64,000 bases of DNA from Pandoraea oxalativorans (lineage in GTDB: Bacteria; Pseudomonadota; Gammaproteobacteria; Burkholderiales; Burkholderiaceae), in assembly GCF_000972785.3 (NCBI RefSeq), contig NZ_CP011253.3, positions 372,001 through 436,000 on the forward strand, in the 5' to 3' direction. The notes under the pieces are model-generated. The model was given only the letters and a program-made list of their open reading frames with translations. It made no database searches and had not been told where the DNA came from. Positions within the stretch are counted from its first letter, which is position 1. The number at the start of each line of letters is the position of its first letter. A program made the translations under genes and the position numbers. This document shows, in pieces, positions 62,369-64,000 of the stretch.

Positions 62369-62577
62369 ATGTTCTCCTGATGCAAAGGAATGCGTTGCAG
62401 CGCGGGGTGCCAACGGCCACCGGGTCGGTCGAGTCCATCGGGCACCCGCCGGTGAGACGCGCGTCAGCCAGCAGCATGACACCGGAAGCGAGTTTTCGCA
62501 GAGGAGACCGGCTAACGGTAAGATGAACGCCATCGACCCGCACCGGCAGGCTGCCCCTCTACGTTTGTGCCCTTACC

Positions 62578-63381
62578 ATGACCGTTCGCTACAACTGGCC
62601 GACCTTCAAGACGCTGCCGTATCCGGTCTACTTCCGCTACGACGAGTTCGACGCGCAGACCGCCTGGGTGCCGCATCGTCACGACTGGGGCACATTCAGT
62701 TACGTGGCGAACGGCGTCATGCAGATCGAGATCGACGGCACGCGCTTTCTCTCGCCGCCGCAATACGCCGTGTGGGTGCCGCCGAAGGCGACGCACGCGA
62801 GCTTCAACGCACACGCCGTGATCTACCGATCCGTGTACATCGACGCATCGCTCGCCAGCGCCCTCCCGGCGAAGGCGGCGACGTTGCGCATCAGCGGCTT
62901 GCTACGCGCGATCCTGCTGGACTTCGCGGAACGTGGCGTCGCATGCCCGCAAACCGACGCCGACCGACGGCTTGCGCAGGTGCTCATCGATCAGATCGCG
63001 CTGGCCCCGGCAGAGCCTCGCTTCTTGCCGCAGGCGAGATCGCCGTCGCTGGTGCGTGTGCTGGATGCGCTACAGAGCTAGCCTGCCGACAATCGCACAC
63101 TCGCTGCATGGGCGAAAACGATGTCGATGACGGAGCGCACGTTGGCGCGTCACTGTCTGACGGAGTTGGGGATGACGCTGGGGCAATGGCGGCAGCGCAT
63201 GCGCTTTCTGCGGGCCATCGAGGCGTTGGAGGCGGGGCGGACGGTGAAGTCGATCGCGTTCGATCTGGGCTACGCCACACCGTCGGCGTTTATCGAGATG
63301 TTCACGCGCCAGTCGGGACTGACGCCGGAGCAGTTCCGGCGTCAGACGATCCTCAGCGCGTGCGCGCACGATTCGGCATGA
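62578..63381 (+). pseudogene. AraC-family regulator interrupted by an in-frame amber codon
   Basis: The first 167 codons give a cupin-type sensing domain (YEV-like start: VYFRYDEFDAQTAWVPHRHD and WVPPKATHASF) and end at TAG 63079. The same frame continues with PADNRTLAAWAKTMSMTERT and two helix-turn-helix units (MTERTLARHCLTELGMTLGQ; IAFDLGYATPSAFIEMFTRQ). Restored length would be 267 residues, normal for the family. One base change explains the stop. Without read-through the product would lack the DNA-binding domain. It is divergent from the dehydrogenase gene. Confidence 0.85.
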
Positions 63382-63448
63382 TGTTGGCATGACGTGGGCA
63401 TCAGGCCGGGCCTTCGTGCGCGACACAGGACTTACGTCGCAACAAGAT

Positions 63449-64000
63449 TCACCGCTTGAACGCCAGCAACTGCGCGCCTTCCGGCACCTGATCGCCCACG
63501 GCGTACAGCACTTCTTCGATCTCGCCGTCGGCCGGTGCGCTGATGGTGTGTTCCATCTTCATCGCTTCCATCACGAGCAGCGGCGCGCCTTTCTCGACCT
63601 TCGTGCCAGGCACCGCGAGTACCGCGATGACCTTGCCCGGCATCGGTGCGGTCAGACGGCCTTCGCCGCCTTCCTGCGCGCCTGCCTGTGCGAGCGGATC
63701 GTGCCAGCGCAGCGTCCACGACTGACCGTCGGCGAAGACGTGAGCCGTCTCGTGCTCGAAGTCGACGTGGCCCTGCACGCGGCGCTCGCCGAGCGTCACG
63801 CGGTACACGCCCGCGTCGTGGGCATAGCGGTACGGGAACGTTTGTCCGTCGATGCTCAGCGTGCTGGCCTGCGCGCCGCTCGTCAGTACGACGTCAAGTC
63901 GCGTCTCGCCATGATCGAACGAGAGCGTGCGCTGATAGTCGCCGTTCAGCCGCCAGCCCGTGGCCAGTTGCCACGGCGAATGGCGGTCGATGCTGTCCTG
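63449..64000 (-). CDS. Biotin-dependent carboxylase alpha subunit, C-terminal part (probably methylcrotonyl-CoA carboxylase)
   Basis: The 183 residues in the window end at the stop at 63449 and run off the right edge. The C-terminal 75 residues are a biotinyl domain: TAPMPGKVIAVLAVPGTKVE, KGAPLLVMEAMKMEHTISAP with biotin on Lys in EAMKMEH. Before it comes a beta-rich linker typical of the methylcrotonyl-CoA and acetyl/propionyl-CoA carboxylase alpha subunits. HMG-CoA lyase elsewhere in the window supports methylcrotonyl-CoA carboxylase, but the sequence seen does not prove it. Confidence 0.85.
   Translation of the reverse strand, partial: QDSIDRHSPWQLATGWRLNGDYQRTLSFDHGETRLDVVLTSGAQASTLSIDGQTFPYRYAHDAGVYRVTLGERRVQGHVDFEHETAHVFADGQSWTLRWHDPLAQAGAQEGGEGRLTAPMPGKVIAVLAVPGTKVEKGAPLLVMEAMKMEHTISAPADGEIEEVLYAVGDQVPEGAQLLAFKR

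Overview
High-GC, gene-dense proteobacterial DNA with a typical Burkholderiaceae gene set: LysR-rich, CopC/CopD, Porin_4-type porins, PXPV-repeat protein, leucine-catabolism genes, YaeQ. The overall flavour suggests Pandoraea or a close relative. This is inference from gene content only; no rRNA or other decisive marker lies in the window.

Layout. 1-6 kb: 5' end of argG, a LysR gene, a DMT exporter broken by one in-frame TAG, an FMN-binding PNPOx-like protein, a divergent GST/LysR pair and a PXPV envelope protein. 6.2 kb: tRNA-Val(GAC). 6.3-11.4 kb: a NYN/LOTUS protein, then a MarR-controlled operon (aromatic-ring monooxygenase, DUF2783-like protein, MFS transporter) with two matching operators in the divergent promoter region. 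11.4-16 kb: an exported phosphoesterase behind a good Pho box, LysR, DsbA-like and NAD(P)-binding proteins. 16-18.7 kb: alkylation repair operon ada - 2OG oxygenase - alkB with an Ada box. 18.8-22.5 kb: copCD, then a divergent G3E GTPase/QueD-like pair whose promoter is flanked by two palindromes, as in metal-repressed genes. 22.7-25.3 kb: pirin, PhzF and YigZ. 25.3-30.1 kb: a copper/efflux operon joined by ATGA overlaps. 30-35.8 kb: small membrane and secreted proteins, a porin and 3-hydroxybutyryl-CoA dehydrogenase.

The most unusual region is 35.8-44.6 kb: four tandem paralogous proteins of about 670-730 residues. They share a long basic N-terminus, a signal-like hydrophobic stretch, helical modules and a C-terminal domain with Cys, His and Asp at invariant spacing (34 and 51 residues), as in papain-like or transglutaminase-like enzymes. 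The last copy has Gly instead of the Cys. I recognise no named family and propose a previously undescribed exported-effector family.

44.7-51.1 kb: an NMO-type flavoprotein, a predicted small RNA, and a co-directional run (MBL hydrolase, MaoC-like, DUF1289, YbaK-like, HMG-CoA lyase, GhrA-like reductase) plus YaeQ. 51.3-63.4 kb looks accessory: alpha/beta hydrolase, two paralogous XRE regulators, DMT exporter, an amber-interrupted GGDEF gene, RHH protein, an IS256-family element interrupted by a second one (with an 8-bp target duplication), an (ACTGCT)20 array, a second porin, a 3-hydroxyisobutyrate-dehydrogenase-like enzyme and an amber-interrupted AraC gene. The right edge is the C-terminus of a biotin-dependent carboxylase alpha subunit, probably methylcrotonyl-CoA carboxylase, the enzyme two steps before HMG-CoA lyase in leucine breakdown.
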